Of a stretch of 64,000 bases of DNA, positions 11,121 through 23,637 are shown piece after piece; within the stretch, counting starts at the first letter, position 1, and every line of letters starts with the position of its first letter. The notes beneath the pieces are model-generated. The model had not been told where the DNA came from. It did not search any database and saw only the letters and a list, made by a program, of their open reading frames with translations. This stretch comes from Panax quinquefolius (Eukaryota > Streptophyta > Magnoliopsida > Apiales > Araliaceae), in the NCBI GenBank assembly GCA_020205615.1, contig JAINUW010000066.1, forward strand, positions 62,001-126,000, given 5' to 3'. A program made the translations under genes and the position numbers.

Positions 11121-13350
11121 ATAAAAAATTTAGGATGTTAGTATAAGTTATAAATGAAAGGTACATAAACATGTCGTGGATATAGAGAACATCGGGATAT
11201 GTAATTGTATGTAAACAAAGGACAATAGGATAGGATAGTCTAGGCCACTAGGATAGTCTAGGCGTGTATATTTAAGTTACTTAAGGTTACTTTTAGCATC
11301 ACCAAACTTTATTTAATCATCTAACTCATTTTGACTTATCAAAGCTCACTTTAGGCTTGAAAAGAGAGCTTAAATTGGTTTTCTTGTTGGCTTTATTAAT
11401 GACCATGTTTGGGAATCATTACTAGCCTGTATGAGCAAATTTGTATCTTCTCATAATAGTCCTTTAAGGTCAGGTACTATGAATTGTCCAAAACAGTCCA
11501 TGTATGAGCGTTTTCGTCCTATTATGACTATTGAAACTTGTGTATGGGGTCCAGGTATGGTGGTTCACTATTTTAGTGTTCATTGTTTCTATAAAGCTTA
11601 TTTTCATTTGATTTTAAGCAAGAATTTGCACAACACACCATGTAGACCTTAACTAACTTAGAAAACCATTTTACATGTTATCTATAGGCAATGTATGTAC
11701 TCCTCACTATCTAACAACACTAGTCACATAAGTTGGCCATAATGGGTCCCTTTATAGGCACAATTTTGGCTACCAAATCCCCAACATACCACAATAGAAC
11801 ACATATGGTCTTTAAGCATTCCTATAAACCTTAAATCACCATGAAAACTCATAAGCACATACTCGGCATGTTTGAAAACCGAGTTCAATCTTTCCATATA
11901 CTCGCATGTTTGTACTAATATGTTCCAAATATTAGATAAGTAAGAAAATGGAATGAGAAATCCAATAAAGTATATATGCAAAAATGAATGTGGCATAGGA
12001 ATCGATTGTTATGATCGATTCACTACTCATTGTCACTCATTTGTCTTTTGAAGTAAGTTTTCTACTAGTATATATATAACCTAAAGTTTTCTACTAGTAT
12101 ATATTTTTTTTTACTAACTCTCTCTCTAACTTTTGTTTTGTTGGTGAAAAGTGAAGAAAATGAAGTAACTTGACTATTTATGGGCAATATTTTTTGCTAG
12201 TTTATTAATTGGTCCCTCAACTTTTTTTTTTCTTAATCAAGTTACTTAACAAGGATACATATATGATTCGAGGGTCCATATCTCGAACACAACAAAAACA
12301 TCACATATACTCATTGCCATCACATATACACGAATGCATATATGGCCATTTGACTAATATATGAAGATTTAGACAAGTATGGATATTTTAGAAACAACTC
12401 ATTAATAGTGTGATTGAAGTTATGGTGCTTGTGTTTGTGTTTGTACTTTTCATTTTTTTTCTATTCTAAGCTAAGTCATACTTATAGCATACATATTAAT
12501 AGTGTGTCATTTTCTTTATCTTCTCTCGATTGTGAATTATGGAAAACTTCTTTGAACCTTCTTCTTGATTGAATTATGGATAAACTTAATTCCTAGATAT
12601 GTTTTATGTTATACTCATGTTCAAGTTATATGGTCATTTGACTTATATATGAAAAAAAATTAACAGAGTCTCCCCTATAATATGGACTATCCACATGCAC
12701 GATGGCATGCATACTTGACCAATTTCAGCAAAATATAATCCCAACACACAAAACAGAATGTGCACAACTATAATTCAAGGCACAATTTAGGAGAATCCAA
12801 TATTAGTAAAAACAATTAGAAGCCCAAAAATTGTCCCAATTTCAGCAATATCAACAACAATTTATTTAAATTTCAAAGAAAAATATATTCAAAGAAGAAT
12901 GTTATATTCCAAAATTTTCCAAATTTCAGCAACTGTTATTCAGTAATAACAAATTATCCAACTTTAGATAATCTCATATTAAAACATGAAACAAAAATGA
13001 GGTTGTCATTATTTTTCTATTTCCTCTATCAATGACATTAATCAATAATACAAAGAATATTTGGTAAAATAGTGAAAAGTCCATTGAACCCCAATACAGA
13101 GAATATGCAAAAAGTCCAAAGCTGAAAGCGATCAAACTTTCACAAATTATATAACTAATATTGAACAATTTAATCACTCAGCTTTTATGACAAATAAGAA
13201 TTCATGTCCATTTTAATGAAATAGCAAAACTAATCTTGAACAAATTTAGTCTAGGTACCCAAAATAGTTAAGCTATCACATAGTTTGTTGCATATCAAAT
13301 ACTTCACAACAGAAATCGGTGTGCACATATGATTTTGTTACTGTCTGTAG
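11121..13350. other. CACTA-1 interior without recognised content
   Basis: About 2.2 kb of AT-rich DNA. The small ORFs at 11431-11652, 11724-11996 and 12974-13177 have no domain and no splice context I can support. Nothing further is recognised. Confidence 0.5.
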
Positions 13351-13370
13351 TGATTAATTGGTGTCGTAGT

Positions 13371-13483
13371 GCGGTTGTGGTGGCGGTGATGGTGGGTGGA
13401 GGCGGTGGCCTGTGGTGGTGGTGGTGGTGATGGTGATGGCGGTGCATGGCCGGTGGTGGTGGTGGTGAAGGTGGCGGCGACCA
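13371..13483. repeat. GGT/GGC trinucleotide-rich tract
   Basis: Imperfect (GGTGGC)n run followed by a pyrimidine-rich tract (13484-13545). It gives an ORF of Gly/Val repeats at 13396-13581 that I do not regard as a gene. Confidence 0.8.
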
Positions 13484-13589
13484 TTTTCCCTCTTTTCCTC
13501 TTCTCTTCTCCCCTTCTCTCCTATTCTTTATCCCTTTTTTTTTCTTCGTCGATCGAGAGTAATCGAACCGGAACAGGTTAATTGGAATA

Positions 13590-13880
13590 GATCAGCGACC
13601 GCTACCAGCGATCGCATGAGGTCGCTAATTTTAAATGATGTGGAAGTATCCGCGACCGCATGCGGTCACTGATGGTGAGTGGTCGCAAATAACTAAGGCG
13701 CTTAATATTTCGTGCCAATTTTTTGAGGTAAATTGAAACTGCTGATAGAAGAATAATAGGGTTGATCCGCTAACATACTCTAGCGACCAAATTCAAGAAG
13801 AGCGGCCGCTAATGGCGGTCGCTAGAAATACTTTTATGCGACCAAAAAAGTACTTGGTCGGCCGATGTTTTTGGTCGTCA
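13590..13880. repeat. Right subterminal repeats of CACTA-1
   Basis: Many 'agcgacc' and 'ggtcgc' motifs. The perfect 14-bp palindrome GACCGCATGCGGTC lies at 13654-13667, and the left end has a near copy at about 9161. The shared motif links the two ends of the element. Confidence 0.7.
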
Positions 13881-13901
13881 TTTATAAAGATTTTCAGAGT
13901 G

Positions 13902-13954
13902 TAATTCGACGATATTAAACTCCTTTTGTGTGAAGATATATTTTAGACTCTTGT
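13902..13954 (-). pseudogene. RNase H fragment, upstream half of the domain split by CACTA-1
   Basis: Only 53 bp. It encodes KSLKYIFTQKEFNI on the minus strand, the motif that normally precedes the part found at 8844. It is cut on the right by a family A LTR; the 5 bp next to that LTR are CTTGT (13950-13954), the expected but unmatched target duplication. Confidence 0.75.
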
Positions 13955-14933
13955 TGTGACGCCCCCAAAATAGGTATACATCACCCATCTTGAGTCGCCA
14001 AATACATGATACAAAATTCAAATATAACTTAATTATACAACAGTCGTGTAAAATACGACAAAACATAATCTAAGAGTTTTAATAAGAATATTGTCATCTA
14101 GACAATATCCACACTCAATGGAGTTATCATTACACTTATTGTCACACTATTTTATAGAATAGTGAGGACTACTAAAACAACCATCTGGACCATCAATGGT
14201 TTCCGACTCATCCCCCAAATTTATATTCTAATTTTCAAGAGAACAAATGAAAGAAAGGGTGAGCTCAACTAGCCTAGTAAGAAATATTATGACTAAGATA
14301 ATGCATAATAAATTGTCCTTAGCCTTCAACAGTATAACAACTGATAGCATATAAAAGACAATAAGTTTTAGATCAACAACTGCAGCGGAATAAAAAATCC
14401 ATTAGAAGAGTCAAGTAGAGTATAAAATCTACTATCTTCTATGATTTAAAAAGTTTTTCAACAATTTTATCGCTGAGCCTCAGCTTAATAAATAAAATCG
14501 AATCATCGCTGCACCACGGCCAAGGATATTCATGTAATCATAAATGGTCATGATTATATCGAATAATCCTTGGTCATAATCATACCAACAACTGTCCATC
14601 AACGAACTACAGGCCAATGAGGACTTTTACCACATCATTCGTCACATTACAGTCATGATTATACCAAATAATCCCTGGTCATAATCATAACAAGTCCATC
14701 TATGCACGTAAGCCAAAAATGACTTTAATCACAATATAAGCATGAGGATGATGACAATGACATAATAATTCTATAAAACAAGTTCAATGATAAATTTTAA
14801 AGATTTATAATTTAATTTATTTAGAAATCAATAACGTCCAAATTGTCAACATGATACTGCTTTGTAGAGTAAAATTCAAGATTAATATTCATGTACCAAA
14901 AATAATTTGGACATAAAAGAAATATATTTTTTG

Positions 14934-15177
14934 GGTGAATAGTACCTAGTGAATAGTACTTCGGGAATAGTACCCCGTGAATAGTACCCCGACACGAAAA
15001 GTATCCCAAATACCCGAGTGAATTATACTAGGATGAATAGTAATCGGATGAATAGTAACCCATGAATAGTAACTCATGAATAGTACTCCGGCACGAAAAG
15101 TGCCCCAAATACCCGAGTGAATAATACTAGAGTAAATAGTAATCGGGTGAATAGTAACCCGAGAATAGTAACTCGTA
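14934..15177. repeat. GAATAGTA-type minisatellite in family A LTR
   Basis: About a dozen copies of 'gaatagta' spaced 14-18 bp. A longer block of roughly 99 bp (from 'gacacgaaaag' at 14991 and again from 15090) is duplicated. The same array occurs in the partner LTR near 20104-20350. Confidence 0.85.
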
Positions 15178-15338
15178 AAAAAAATACTAAAGAAAATGAT
15201 ATTCCATGACGAGTACAAAAGAAATGATATCTCAGACGAGTATAATAGAATATACGAAACTGCAAATGAATTTTCACCCGCCATGCGGTAATCCACGTAG
15301 ACATATCATTTCCATAATTTAATAAAGAATGAATATGA

Positions 15339-15640
15339 AGGGTCATTCACTATGCATGCGGTAGTCTGCGTAGACAAGTTATTCCAACAGAATAATAAAG
15401 AATGGAATAACAAAAGAATTCACCATGCATGCGGTAGTCCCGCGTGACACGAGTTATTCCAACGAATAATAAAGAATGGAATAATGTAAGAATTCACGTG
15501 CATGCGATAGGTAAGCATGAGATAGGTTTCTCCAATGTAATAATAAAGAATGGAATAATGAGAAGAATTCACCGGGCATGCGATAGAGCCGCAAGATGCA
15601 TGAAAAGTTATTCCAATAGAATAATAAAGAATGGAATAAC
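15339..15640. repeat. ~73-bp hairpin minisatellite in family A LTR
   Basis: Tandem units, each with GTTATTCCA...TGGAATAAC inverted arms around 'gaataataaagaa', separated by 'gaattcacc-atgcatgcggtagtc'. The unit is the same as at 58875-59315 in the plus-strand copy, with small indels here. Confidence 0.85.
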
Positions 15641-15841
15641 AACCCTTACGAATATTGAAAGAAATAACTCTCTTCATGAATACGAAAGAAATAATACCCA
15701 TTACCTTAGAAAAAGCTGGATCTTCGGAATAGTGAGGTAGCGAGACTTCTCTTTTCTTTCTCTCTATAATTTCTCTCTATAATAATTGCTTCTATAGCTT
15801 TAGTGAATTGGTGAAAATAATGAAGGAATGAGGAAAACTTT

Positions 15842-15849
15842 TATTTATA
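15842..15849 (-). promoter_or_regulatory. Putative LTR TATA box
   Basis: TATTTATA on the plus strand, i.e. TATAAATA on the element's sense strand. It is conserved in the partner LTR (21074-21081) and in the plus-strand copy (58668-58675). Confidence 0.55.
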
Positions 15850-17017
15850 GGAAAATATAGTTTCAATAATTGCACATTTTGGGGCTCAAAATATTACAGT
15901 ATATAATACCTTCCTCTTTTCCTTCATTTTTAATTTAGTCCTGCAAGTATTATCAAACTTGCACCACCTCCCCTAATACTAAATCATGTAAATTAATAGT
16001 TCATTCATGTGACTCAATAGTATAATCATGTGAAAAAACTAATTACAGTATAGTACTTTCATCTATACCTCCATTTTTAATTTAGTCATGCAAGTATTAT
16101 CAATCGTACACCAATTCCCCTAATAGTAAATCATATGAATCAATAGTACACACATGTGAACAGATAGTTATAAACATGTGAATTAATAGTATTTAATTGC
16201 TCATTTATCCGATGAATTACCCGATTGGTCAATATAACCTCCAGACATAAATTATTATCGAAATAAATGTCGATTTCCACTAACACTAATAATTACCACA
16301 CAATGAAACTATCAATTTTATCTTTAATCAACATGAACTTATTCATCATTAATATTATAATTCATAATATTCAACAACCAGGTCATTCCCAGGAAAGAGG
16401 GGGCTTTCCGATAAGGATTTCTCCTTATTGGCGTGCAATTAGGTGACTAAACCTCTCCTTGACAGAACTTCTAGACATTGTCAATATTGCAAATAATAAT
16501 ATGAATAACTTTGCCATCTCAATTATTGATTTAATAATATAACATATTATGCAGATGATACTGTGACAATAATTGAATCAATAACATGAGAGATATGATG
16601 CAGCAATTACTGTAGCAATAATAGAGTATAAATGAGTTACTTCTTACATAAGCATAAATAATTAATACTGTGTGCTACTATGCAACCACGCGTATTATTG
16701 TACTTTTACTACCGGGTAGTTCAACAGTTTTAACGGTAACACTTTCGCCGTTATTTTTATGAAAAGATAATTTTGTCATTTTCTTACTACGACAATACTT
16801 CCGTTGTGGGGTCCACCAATGATTGTGTCGTCATACGAATATTCCCTGTTAAAATGAATATTCCTCGACCAATCGAATATTATATAACAACTTGCTTACT
16901 TTGTAAAATTTATAAATATTACCCACAACTATAACATTATATCAAATCCACACCATAATATTAAAAAAAATATTTTGATAAATTTAAATCTTTATTCATA
17001 AAATTTTTGGTCTCACA

Positions 17018-17700
17018 ATCTCCCGTCCTTATAAAATTTTGCCCTCAAAATTTATGTACGTACCTGGTATGCCGAAGAGATGAGGATACCTTGACTTCAT
17101 TTCAGATTCTAACTCTTGAGGTATAACCTTTGAGTGTTGAATACGATCCTTCTTATCCAAGATTTTAACATGTATCTCCTCATATGTTAAATCTTTTGCT
17201 ATCTCGTCTAGTTTTAATTTAATAATGTGGTTCGGGTCGATCACATATTTACGTAACAATCATACGTAAAAAAAACGTTATGAACATGCGACATACTTAG
17301 CTGTAAGGCGAGTATATTGGCCATAGTTCCTACTCGATCGAGGATTTCAAATGGACCAATTAAATCGAGGGTTGAGATAACGCCTTCTTGAACCTTCTTC
17401 ATCATTTTCATCAGCTCCAGGTCTGAAGCTTGAATGGCTTTTAACTTTATTGATTAAAGTCGATTCTACTCGTATATTTGATATCACCACGTGGGTTCTT
17501 AGAGTCTTTAACTCTATCTTCATCATTTGTAAGTTATACGAATTGGGTTTTTGTGTTTACAACATCGCACTTGTAAACACATACGATCTTCTACTCAACG
17601 CGTTAGCTACCACGTTCGCTCTTCCACGATGATATTGAATGGTATGGTCGTAATCTTCAACAGCTCGAGCCAACATCTTTGGCACATTATATGATCGTTT
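17018..17700 (-). pseudogene. Family A element 1: deleted pol remnants (RNase H, GPY/F, chromodomain)
   Basis: At 17259-17029 lies the polyprotein tail (VIDPNHIIKLKLDEIAKDL, YEEIHVKILDKKDRI, ELESEMKSRYPHLFGIPG), corresponding to the integrase tail and a shortened chromodomain. To its right, 17440-17260 encodes LIGPFEILDRVGTMA and LSMSHVHNVF (GPY/F module). At about 17700-17560 there is the RNase H end (YHRGRANVVANALSRR). The integrase zinc finger and catalytic core that should lie between RNase H and GPY/F are absent, so an internal deletion has joined them. Several stops interrupt the frame. Confidence 0.75.
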
Positions 17701-18038
17701 TGGGTGAAGAAATACTTTAGGGTTTTAGAAATGGGTTTTGTACTTGGGTCAATACAAAATTCAATTTCACGCTCTAGGGTAGGCTAAGAAGTTTTCAAGA
17801 ATACGTCAAGAAATTTATTAACAATAGAAATATCATTCAAAATTGTGACTCTCATCCAAGACTTGGATAATACGTCACATTAATACCTATCAACTTGTCA
17901 TCGTTATTCACGACGTCGCCTACAGAAAGTTTGGCTTCGGTGCATTCCACACAAGGAAGTCACAAGCGAAAGGCTCAGGGCTCTTTTCTTATGGAAGTAT
18001 ATGACAATGATTGACTTTAGTGGTTTGTTTGCTTGAAT

Positions 18039-18416
18039 TCACATAATAGGTTGGTAAGGAATATGAAAGCTAACAACCTTATGAAAACAATCGATTTTAG
18101 CATTATGAGTAGTTAACCAATCAATCCCTAAAATCACATCAAATGTATGTATTTTCAAAGAAATAAGATCGACAGGTAACGTGAAAGTGTTGATTTGAAT
18201 CAAACAAGATTTATAAATAGTGGAGGTAATGAAGGTTTCTCCCAACGGAGTTTCAACAGATAAATCAAAGTCTAATTTCTCTGGAGTCAAATTTAAACAT
18301 TGAGCGCAAGTAGGAGAAATAAAAGAGTGGGTAGAACTAGTATCGAATAAGGTATAAACTTCACAAGAGTTTGTAATTAACTTACCAATAATAACTTCGT
18401 TCTGATTTTTGGACAA
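18039..18416 (-). pseudogene. Family A element 1: aspartic protease domain
   Basis: An open segment of about 125 codons encodes a retropepsin-like domain: ITNSCEVYTLFDTSSTHSFI at its start and HTFDVILGIDWLTTHNAKID at its end. The protease cuts the Gag-Pol polyprotein. The active-site triad is D-T-S here, where the family has D-T-G (the plus-strand copy at 61898 keeps D-T-G), so this copy is probably inactive. Downstream pol (reverse transcriptase) is mostly missing. Only weak traces are seen between 17730 and 18030. Confidence 0.8.
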
Positions 18417-18426
18417 ATGGTCTCAC

Positions 18427-19117
18427 TTAAACTACCAGATTTGACTTTGCTATAGAGTACATTCCACCCTTAATTGCTTTGTCACATTCCTGATCCATGA
18501 TTCGAATCATTACTCTCCGATCTATATCGAATTGGGCTTGACCGCTCTCTTGTGGTAATTCCAAATTGATGTTGGATTCTCCCAATTGTTGTCCAAAAGC
18601 AAAATTCATTTAATCTATTTTGGCCTTATTGGATCGGGACGTCTTTTTTCTATAATATCTACGTCGTCATGCGGCTTTTACCCATGCATCATCTATTCTC
18701 ATTCGATTCGGTTGCTTCTTCTTTCATCGAACTTTTATCATAACATTCTCGATTCGGCTCTAATATCTTATACTCGCCAAAGAGTGCTTACATTCAACAT
18801 CGCACATCTCGCTGCAAACACAATTTTAAATTGTTACATTTCTTTGCTCCACGACCGCCTGCACTTCTAAATCATGAATACGATTTTGTAATTCTAAATT
18901 TTGACGGTCTCATTCACTCCATTGTTAACATTTTTAACTGACATTTTCAAACACTGCCACAAAACAAGTGTTAATTAACATATCACATATTATCCATATA
19001 CTCTGATCGACCAATTAAATAATAAATAAACTTAGGTAGGTCATACTAGCGAAAGAATTCCCCGTCTCTCCCCTCCTAGTTCTTGTCTCACATCTCAGCC
19101 AAGGATCATATCCCTAA
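18427..19117 (-). pseudogene. Family A element 1: degenerate 5' internal region
   Basis: Lies between the PBS and the protease, where gag is expected, but the gag capsid motifs seen in the plus-strand copy (60746-61250) are not present. An ORF at 18609-18427 is open but has no domain I recognise. The rest carries many stops. I read it as a replaced or heavily decayed gag region. Confidence 0.45.
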
Positions 19118-19118
19118 G

Positions 19119-19130
19119 CTTTGATACCAA
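19119..19130 (-). other. Primer-binding site
   Basis: Plus strand GCTTTGATACCA, i.e. TGGTATCAAAGC on the element strand, lies two bases from the 5' LTR. It differs at one base from the expected initiator tRNA-Met complement TGGTATCAGAGC. Confidence 0.8.
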
Positions 19131-20103
19131 CTGTGACGCCCCCAAAATAGGTATACATCTTGAGTCACCAAATACATGGTACAAAATTCAAATATAACTT
19201 AATTATACAACAGTCGTGTAAAATACGACAAAACATAATCTAAGAGTTTTTAATAAGAATATTGTCATCTAGACAATATCCACACTCAATGGAGTCCTCA
19301 TTACACTTATTGTCACGCTATTTAATAGAATAGTGAGAACTACTAAAACAACAATCTGGATCGTTAATCTGTTCCGCGACTCGTCCCAGCTATATTCTCA
19401 TTTCCTGAAGAGAACAGTGAAAGAAAGGGTGAGCTCAACTAGCCTAGTAAGAAATATTATGACTAAGATAATGCATAATAAATTGTCCTTAGCCTTCAAC
19501 AGTATCACAACTAATAGCATATAAAAGACAATAAGTTTTAGATCAACAACTGCAGCGGAATAAACAATCCATTAGAAGAGTCAAGTAGAGTATAAAATCT
19601 ACTATCTTCTATGATTTAAAAAGTTTTTCAACAATTTAATTGCTGAGCCTCAGCTCAATAAATAAAATCGAATCATCCATGCACCACGGCCAAGGATATT
19701 CATGTAATCATCAATGGTCATGATTATACCAAATAATCCTTGGTCATAATCATACCAACAACTGTCCATCAATAAACTACAGGCCAATGAGGACTTTTAC
19801 CACATCATTCGTCACATTACAATCATGATTATACCGAATAATCCCTGGTCATAATCATAACAAGTCCATCTATGCACGTAAGCCAAAAATGACTTTAATC
19901 ACAATATAAGCATGAGGATGATGACAATGACATAATAATTCAATAAAACAAGTTCAAGGATAAATTTTAAAGATTTATAATTTAATTTATCCAGAAATAA
20001 ATAACGTCAAATTGTCAACATGACTTTGCTTTGTAGAGTAAAATTCAAGAATAATATTCATGTACCAAAAATAATTTGGACATAAAAGAAATATATTTTT
20101 TGG

Positions 20104-20350
20104 GTGAATAGTACCCAGTGAATAGTACTTCGGGAATAGTACCCCGTGAATAGTACCCCGACACGAAAAGTATCCTGAATATCCGAGTGAATTATACTAG
20201 AGTGAAAAGTAATCGGATGAATAGTAACCCATGCATAGTAACTCATGAATAGTACTCCGCACGCTAAAAGTGCCGAATACCTAGAAGTGAATAATACTAG
20301 AGTGAATAGTAATCGGGTGAATAGTAACTTTGAGAATAGTAACTCGTAAA
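20104..20350. repeat. GAATAGTA-type minisatellite (5' LTR copy)
   Basis: Same array as at 14934-15177, with scattered substitutions and small indels. Confidence 0.8.
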
Positions 20351-20504
20351 AAAAATACTAAAGAAAATGATATTCCATGACGAAAGTACAAAAGAAATGA
20401 TATCTCGATTTAGTATAATAGAATATACAAAACCGCAAATGGATTTTCACCGCCATGCGGTAATCCACGTAGTACATATCATTTCCATAATTTAATAAAG
20501 AATG

Positions 20505-20880
20505 AATATGAAGGGTCATTCACCATGCATGCATGAGTCGCGTGAGACAAAAGTTATTCAAAACGTAATAATAAAGAATGGAATAATGAAGAATTCACCA
20601 TGCATGCGGTAGTCTGCGTAGACAAAGTTATTCCAACGTAATAATAAAGAATGGAATAATAGAAGAATTCACGGACATCCGATGACCGCATGCAGATGTG
20701 TTTTTCCAATGAATAATAAAGAATGGAATAACGAGAAGAATTCATGCGATAGATCCGCATGCAGACGGAGTTATTCCAATAGAATAATAAAGAATGGAAT
20801 AATGGAAGAATTCACCAGCATGCGATAGATCAAGCATGCACATGTTATTCCAACAGAATAATAAAGAATGGAATAACAAC
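20505..20880. repeat. ~73-bp hairpin minisatellite (5' LTR copy)
   Basis: About five units with TTATTCCA...TGGAATAA arms. Unit edges are more varied than in the 57494 element. Confidence 0.8.
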
Positions 20881-21073
20881 CCTTACGAATATTGTAACAA
20901 ATAACTCTCTTCATGAATACGAAAGAAATAATACCCCTTACCTTAAAAGAAAATTGGATACTGGAATAGTGAGGTAACAGACTTCTCTTATTCTTTCTCT
21001 CTATAATTTCTCTCTATAATAATTGCTCTATAGCTTTAGTGAATTGGTGAAAAATAATGAAGGAATGAGCTTC

Positions 21074-21081
21074 TATTTATA
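21074..21081 (-). promoter_or_regulatory. Putative LTR TATA box
   Basis: TATTTATA on the plus strand, at the position equivalent to 15842-15849 in the partner LTR. Confidence 0.5.
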
Positions 21082-23629
21082 GGAAAATATAGTTTTATTA
21101 ATTGCACATTTCGGGGCTCGAAATATTACAGTATAAAACCTTCCTCTTTTCCTTCATTTTTAATTTAGTCCTGCAAGTATTATCAAACTTGCACCACCTC
21201 CCTTAATAGTAAATCATGTGAATTAATAGTTCATTCATCTGACTCAATAGTATAATCATGTGAAAAAAACTAATTACAGTATAGTACATTCATCTATACC
21301 TCCATTTTTAATTGAGTCATGCAAGTATTATATATCTTCTACCAACTCCCCTAATAGTAAATTATATGAATCAATTATACACACATGTGAACACATAGTT
21401 ATAAGCATGTGAATTAATAGCATTTAATTACTCATTTATCTGGTGAATTACCCGATTGGTCAATATAACCTACAGACATCAATTATTATCGAAATAAATG
21501 TCGATTTCCACTAACACTAAAAATTCCCACACAATGGAACTATCAATTTCATCTTTAATCAACACCAACTTATTCATCATTAATATTATAATTCATAATA
21601 TTTAACAACCAGTCGCTCCTGTGAAAGGGGCTTTTCGATAAGGATTTCTCCTTATTAGCGGCGCAATTAGGTAACCAAACCTCTCCTTGATAGAACTTCT
21701 AGACATTCATTAATATTACAAATAATAATATGAATAACTTTGCCATCTCAATTATTGATTTAATAATATAACATGAGAGATATGATGCAGCAATTACTAT
21801 AGCAATAATTGAGTATAACTGAGTGACTTCTTACGTAAGCATCAATAATCAATACCGTGCTACTATGCAACCACGCCAGATTACTATACTTTACTACCGG
21901 GTAGTTCAGCAGGTTTTTAACGGCAACACTTTCGCCGTTATTTTTATAAAAAGATAATTCAGTCGTTTTCTTACACATAACCACATAACATACCACATTA
22001 GGTCATGAATGAACATACATGGTTCCTAATGAATCTTACCATTCATCTCAATCTAATCATATATTAGATTTGTTACTATTGGTTCCGGCTTGCCATTATA
22101 TTTTACATTATTCTTACCAACTTCTTTCTCTTCTATGTCTTATGTAGAATTACTTCTTTAATCCAACTCATTTCGAGTTAATCATCCTTCCTCATGGCTC
22201 ACTAACATCCTTACGTTATTAATCGAAACTAGATCGTCATTTATTAAGTACACTTTATTGCATACCGTTTACGTTCACGTATTAGTTAACAACTTTTAGT
22301 TGTAACTCTTAACGTTATAGGCTTTATCATTATTGAATACGGTTCACATTCTTTATACTTTTCGTTCGTCTTCAATTGATTATTAACCTTTAATCATCAT
22401 ACATTAAGTGTCTAACAATGCCTTAACAATGTTATATTTATACCTTAGTACATTGCTAGTGAGTTATCTTTCATTCAATACTTATAAACATTCTTGTCTG
22501 TCGAAACCCTAGGACTGGCGCCTCGATGCCACACATAGCTCTCCTTCTCGCACCACGGCGCGAGTTTGCGATAGAAGTAATGACATCAGGCCCAGTATTA
22601 CAGCAATTACCACCATTTGGCCTTGGGTTGGCCATGGTGGCTAACTCAGGCCTTAAAATTTTTTACTGAGATTTTTAATTTTATGAAATTCCGGATGCAT
22701 AACTTCTTCGTTATAAGTCCGAATTGGGTCGTTCAAAAGCCTATGGTTCACAAATTGCATACTATACGCGTTCATGCAAGAATTTTATCTATTTGACTTT
22801 GTTTGCTAAAAATTCACCTATTAGGTCATTCTCGAGTTCATGAATGTTCAACGCTCGTTTCTTCGTTCTAAGTCAGAATTCTGTCATTCTCGAGTTCGCA
22901 ACTCTATAATGCCAAATAAGACTTGTCTCCATTGAAAACTAATGTTTCCAAGCTCAATACCAAAATTCGACCTCCATTCTGAGAATTTTACGAATTCGAC
23001 GATTATCTTCCGAACTCGTGAATTCTGCCATAACTTCATTGCTTAAGATTTGTTCTTCGCTTTAAATGGTTTCAATCCATTATATTAACATCTTGACATA
23101 CATACTTCATTAACTTATTTATATGATAAGTTATTACGTGTTCTTCATTAGTCTATAACTTGTAAAAGTATGAACTACTTATGAATTCACTTTGCATGAC
23201 TTATCATAGCTTAAATCTTTTAACCATCATCCTTGCTTCTTATTATCATACAACCTTATTATTTCAACATAAAAAGTTCCTACAAGTTCTTCCTTGTTTT
23301 ATAACTTATATGATTAACGTAATAGCTTATTCAGCGACTTATATACGACTTATTAAGACTTAAGTCATTTGATTACTCATTCTTATCATTCCTTAGCATA
23401 CATATTCTACCACTACCCACTTCTCTAACAATTTGAAGAGAAAAGAGATTATGGTTTAAGTTCTTACCTATGAAGATCACTTGGCTAATCTTTAATCTCC
23501 TTCTTCGCTTCTTAAATTCTTAAAGACTAACTTAGCTTTTATAGCTTTATTAGCTTTTTCTCTCTAACCAACAAGCTATAAGTTATTGGATGAAAATCTA
23601 ACAACTAACAAATTAACTAGCAAGCTTCC

Positions 23630-23637
23630 TATTTATA
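23630..23637 (-). promoter_or_regulatory. Putative LTR TATA box
   Basis: TATTTATA (sense TATAAATA), also present at 31269-31276 in the partner LTR. Confidence 0.5.

Larger units (their letters stand above)
8845..13901 (-). mobile_element. CACTA (En/Spm) DNA transposon 1, about 5.06 kb
   Basis: The left end is CACTACAACAAAAAGGC, a typical plant CACTA terminus. The right end, read inward on the minus strand, begins CACTCTGAAAATC and is more degraded. Both ends carry many copies of a TGGTCGC/GCGACCA subterminal motif (8865-9175 and 13590-13880). The insertion splits a gypsy RNase H gene, which supports both boundaries. No clean 3-bp target duplication is visible (TCT on the left, TAA on the right), so the right end may be altered by a few bases. 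Internal exon-like pieces read on the minus strand. No recognisable TNP2 (DDE) transposase is present, so the copy is probably non-autonomous. Confidence 0.75.
13955..17017 (-). mobile_element. Family A element 1, 3' LTR (3.06 kb)
   Basis: Plus-strand left end TGTGACGCCCCC and right end GGTCTCACA, followed by a polypurine complement (atctcccgtcc). It matches 19133-21974 closely along its length, so the two are the LTR pair of one minus-strand element. It contains two minisatellites and a TATA box. ORFs rich in Tyr, Ser, Ile and His at 14946-15346 and the ORFs at 15420-15740 arise from these repeats and are not genes. Confidence 0.9.
19133..21974 (-). mobile_element. Family A element 1, 5' LTR, truncated
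   Basis: Begins TGTGACGCCCCC next to the PBS and follows the 3' LTR (13955-17017) almost base for base to about 21974. There it switches in mid-LTR to family C sequence. About 230 bp of the LTR end, and its target duplication, are lost. It carries the same TATA box and both minisatellites (GAATAGTA array about 20104-20350; ~73-bp array about 20505-20880). Confidence 0.85.

Noticed and set aside
13396..13581. Gly/Val-rich ORF
   Set aside because: Product of the GGT trinucleotide tract; no splice or start evidence.
14821..15740. Overlapping ORFs on both strands encoding Tyr-Ser-Ile-His-rich repeats
   Set aside because: They are translations of the LTR minisatellites, occur in all frames and have no start context or domain.
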